From: Drechslerella dactyloides
Taxonomy: Eukaryota; Ascomycota; Orbiliomycetes; Orbiliales; Orbiliaceae
Reading direction: 5' to 3'
DNA length: 64,000 nucleotides
Assembly: GCA_020064725.1 (NCBI GenBank)
Contig: JAGTWJ010000001.1
Span: forward strand, 2,046,001 to 2,110,000
Below are positions 60,462 to 64,000 of the stretch, in pieces. The position numbers and the translations under genes are program-made. Below the pieces are notes generated by a model that did no database searches, was not told the DNA's origin, and was given only the letters and a program-made list of their open reading frames with translations. Within the stretch, counting starts at the first letter, position 1, and each line of letters starts with the position of its first letter.

Positions 60462-63400
60462 TACAATATTACTCCATTGCATACGAGGCTTGTTTCGCGT
60501 TTTGGGTCAATTGCAAGCGACTGTGTCCTGATATATTTTCTTGTCGTATTTTTGATACGACAATCGTGTTTTTCGGTTGGAATTCTTAGGTACTTGACTT
60601 GCTGTACAACAGATATGTTTTGCTCCTTTTGGTCTTCACGATTGTTACGATGGACGATACAGATACTCGATTTTTTGTTTTATTTTCTTTTTTCTTTTTT
60701 GTTTGGCGGTGTAAGGCCTCGTACGGCCTAATGACCAGGCTATACATGGTTGAATTATCGCTATACGCGGAGGTGCATCATTTATTGGAGTTAGATGTAG
60801 GTATGGACGAACTGCATTACTATTATTACGTCTTGGTGCTGTGTGGCGATTTGCGTCCGTCCACTATCGACACAAATTGTAGAGAAAGAAGAAACAAGCC
60901 AACTAGCCAGCTTGGGTCGGCAGAACATTGAGCCGTGTGGCTTGCATATATAGATTGAGCGAACGGGGTGTCATATCACATACACTGGGTAGATAAATAC
61001 TTACTGACCTGATGTGGCCGTAATGTTATCATTGAACTGTCTTATCGGCTCAACGGTTAGTGGAGGCGGTTTGTGGCGAGTGGCTGTTATAGAGGTCTAT
61101 GTGCAAATGACGAGACTAGCGAATAGAATAATTCGAATGGTCGGTGCGTCCATTCAGTCGTCAACAGGGTGAAACATTGAAAGCAAGACACCTGCATGTG
61201 TGGGTCCCGTTGTCTATCACACGGGAGCTTGAGGCTGAGGCTGAAAGTTCCTTTTTTTTCCTCCGCATACGTGCTTTGTAGTTTGACAGATGTACAGAAG
61301 CTTGGGGTTTGCCCGAAAACGCTGCTGGCGGGGTGCGTGTGTATTCACGAGGGTGTGACTATTGCTCCGAGCTGACCAGTTGTCGGGTTTTCAGGCCGGT
61401 TCCGCGAGGGCGAAGGCTTAACGTCGAGCTGGGGTTCTAAAGCCATCCATCCACCCGTAGTGAATGAAGAATTTTCCCTCAGGTTTTCTGCAATGTATTA
61501 CCAATCATATGGCTGAATACGTCCGTCTATGGCTATAGTATTGATATTATAGGCGGAGAGAGCCGTACGTGATATGTGTAGACATAAACTCTTCGCCCTT
61601 CCGTCGCTACAACATGCCACATGCATCAGCGCATGAAGAATTCGAAGCATACCAGAAGCTAGTGGGCGGTGGCTTTATATTTTACGAGAGAGGTGGGAAA
61701 AGCCACAGAGGCCAGCTTTCGAGCTTTCGTCGAATGTTGGGAATGCTGTCGAATCGGACATGCCGAAGGGCGGAAAATGTGGCGTTTCTGGCGTGTGTGG
61801 TCCCCGAGCCATGGGACTGGGATTGCAAATACAGGGATTTCTTCGCTTTCGGTGGAAATTCGAATTCCCATCTTTCCCCTTTCTCACGCTATGCATGTCA
61901 CGCCGTTGGGGAAGCGCTGGCAGAAAGCAGCTATAGTTATCGCAATAAGCTTTTTGGATCCCCGAGAGACTGGTTGAGGTGCATGTGTGGAGCGTTTTTT
62001 GCTCGATATTTCTCCGTAGTGTACACTAGGGTACCATTGTGGAGGATGTGGCTTTCAGACATTGTCTGAGGTCCTCTTTTGAGCTCTTGGGGCGTCGAAC
62101 GAGGCTGTCAAACACGTGGGAACGCGCATTTGTGGTGAGCGAGGTGGTCTGATAGTTGAAAGATTGTGCATTTGATGGCGGTGAGCTGTGCGAGTAGGAA
62201 TGTAATTAATGCTTCGAATACGCTTCTCGACCGAGAGAATATTGAATTGGTCAGACGTCGCAGGTTGTGTCCTGTTTGGGCATGGATGGCACCTTCTGGC
62301 GCAGGGGGATTCTTTTATCGACGTGACGTTTTCGGGCCCGAGGGATCGGATAGACAGACAGACAGGCAGACATGCTTGTTGGTAATATTGCGTCTCCGAA
62401 ACGATACTTGCAGTGCTTGCAATAGTTATAGTGTATCGTATAACTTATAATCTCCAATTCTGGCGAGACGGACGATAATTTGGTATTTAACCGGAGGCGT
62501 CCAGTCCAGGCTGATGCTGCTCTGTAAGATTTTCTATTGGCATATTTTTGCAGAATGCGAGCATTATCATTAGTAAGGGTATTAAGTCGTGCCACGGGAA
62601 GCGAGGAAATTGCGGGCGTTCTGTCCAGTTGCTTTTCTCTTTTGGCGGGCGACAGGGTCTAGACCACTCTCGAGCAGGTACCAGGATTGTGGCTTGCGGT
62701 TGCCGAAACACAGAAGGCTATATTGCCCGCCGTTAAGATTGCGATTTCGATTGCGAGAACCGATACCAAGGACGTCTTTGCTGCATGTAGCTTCCCTCGA
62801 CAGCAGGTACAAGCTTGGGATTCCAGGACCCTGCGGAGACGGGCAAGTGTGTGCTTGGAAACATGATGGCGGAATTAAAGGAGAGGATTGAGGGGGGCGA
62901 ACCCAGATTGGGAGTGCAAGTTAACAGCCGAAACTGCCGCCAGCTGACCGGGCGCCTGTGGGTCGTTCGCTGATCTGGAGCCGAAATCGAATCATGCAAT
63001 CAGACGGAGGAAATAATGACGGCGGGACCAAGCTGGCGGAAGACATGACTAAGACCAGATCTTAAGATCCAGCTTGGTGACGGATCCACGAACCGGGTAG
63101 CGGACAGTTTGCTAGCCCAGCACCCACGCAACTTGACTGCCTGAAATATATTGGATTCTGGCGATCTCGGGCAAAAAAAGAGATTGGTGAAGGTGGAGAT
63201 CCCTTAAGCATTGCGATTGAATGGCCAGGCTCCCGAGCGTCCGGGCATCCGACGGAGCTGAAGTTTGCGAACGCAAGACAATTAGTCCTCTAGTCCCAAG
63301 TCTGCACATGCTCCATACGCAGCAGAAATAACAGCTGGCTAGCTCGCACTGCGCTTTTTGGCCCCTGCAGACGCGTTACGCCTGCTGACGACCCAGTGGC

Positions 63401-64000
63401 GCAACGAGGCTTGCAGGCTAGAAGCCGACGCTGTTTGAGATTGTGTCCATGTCCATGTTTCGGTGAGCCTGTTTCGTACGGGGGCGTTTTTACCCACCCG
63501 CATGCATTGTATGTGACTGGGGACAGACAATATTAGTTGGCGATGGTGACTGATGCTTGCCTGAACACTCGAACGGATTGCATCACGCCCAGCGAACTTG
63601 CATGCATACACGCGGGGCCGGACTTGGATTCCACCCTGGCTGGCTGGCCGGCTGACAGGGATAGTTGGGAATGCAGACATACCTGTGTGCGATAGCGTCG
63701 ACAGGGCGCCAGACGGTGGGAGGAAGAGGAGCAGCGAGAACGGGCATGTTGCCGGATTAGTTCGCAGGTAATTTCGGCCGCTGCCGTCGAGAAATCTGCA
63801 ACCACAATCAAACCAGCCAACACGCACACGCTTGCGATCTAGTGATTCCGGCTCCCGTGATGGACCAACCAGTGCTGCGGAAGCACGCACATTCGCTCTG
63901 GAATGAAGGCTACCGTGTGCGCCTGAGATTCAATGTCCGTCAGACTTCCCCTGGTCATCCATGTGCACTCAAGTGAGCTCATGTTAACTAACGCGACTGC
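60462..64000. other. 3.5-kb stretch without a supportable gene
   Basis: The left part is the DOA10 3' flank. The longest frames (61569-62069 plus, 166 codons; 63890-63339 minus, 183 codons) have odd composition, no domain and no signal peptide. They are treated as chance frames, though the plus-strand one is uninterrupted enough to be checked against transcripts. Confidence 0.5.

Noticed and set aside
61569..62069. 166-codon plus-strand frame
   Set aside because: Trp/Cys/Arg-rich composition, no domain and no signal peptide; overlapping frames of similar length exist in other phases, so chance is likely.
63339..63890. 183-codon minus-strand frame at the right edge
   Set aside because: Irregular Ser/Arg-rich translation without motifs, with a competing overlapping frame (63533-63829).

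Overview
The window looks like nuclear DNA of a filamentous ascomycete (Pezizomycotina). Genes are monocistronic and widely spaced, on both strands. Introns are short (about 50-135 nt) with GT...AG ends and CTAAC-type branch points. The recognisable proteins (PalC, a Doa10 of about 1,720 aa, Sno1, Ofd1, secreted DPP4, a fungal-type NDUFB10 subunit) are ones I associate with filamentous fungi. I cannot place it to class with confidence. No tRNA, rRNA, CRISPR array or intact transposon was seen.

Layout: 1-3.3 kb no gene; 3.3-5.2 kb a class B bHLH transcription factor (minus); 5.2-13.9 kb an 8.7-kb stretch without a supportable gene; 13.9-15.5 kb a membrane-anchored histidine-acid-phosphatase-like protein that lacks several catalytic residues; 16.9-17.7 kb a short member of a two-gene family; 18.1 kb a complex I accessory subunit; 18.9-20.2 kb L-threonine aldolase; 21.1-22.7 kb an F-box protein, divergent from Ofd1/Tpa1-like prolyl hydroxylase at 23.3-25.4 kb; 26.2-28.6 kb secreted dipeptidyl peptidase IV.

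From about 28.7 to 42.7 kb the sequence becomes visibly AT-rich, gene-poor and repeat-bearing. It carries a small cysteine-containing secreted protein, the long member of the two-gene family (with a DTGS aspartic-protease-like motif), copies of a repeat of about 350 bp, short hairpin elements and degenerate coding fragments. It also carries a secreted HExxH metalloprotease pseudogene whose middle segment appears to be flipped in place (37.9-39.2 kb). The reading frame runs through both junctions if that segment is read from the other strand, and matching 7-bp inverted GGATCCC sequences sit at the two breakpoints. This is the most interesting object in the window.

From 42.8 kb housekeeping content resumes: palC (ambient-pH signalling, BRO1 domain), SNO1 (vitamin B6 glutaminase), an 800-aa tyrosine-rich/Pro-Glu-tailed protein of the type often mislabelled Hoxa13, a second F-box protein, and DOA10, the ER membrane RING-CH ubiquitin ligase. 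The last 3.5 kb has no supportable gene. The housekeeping genes do not form one pathway; the window reads as conserved gene blocks interrupted by an accessory, RIP-like, repeat-rich island.
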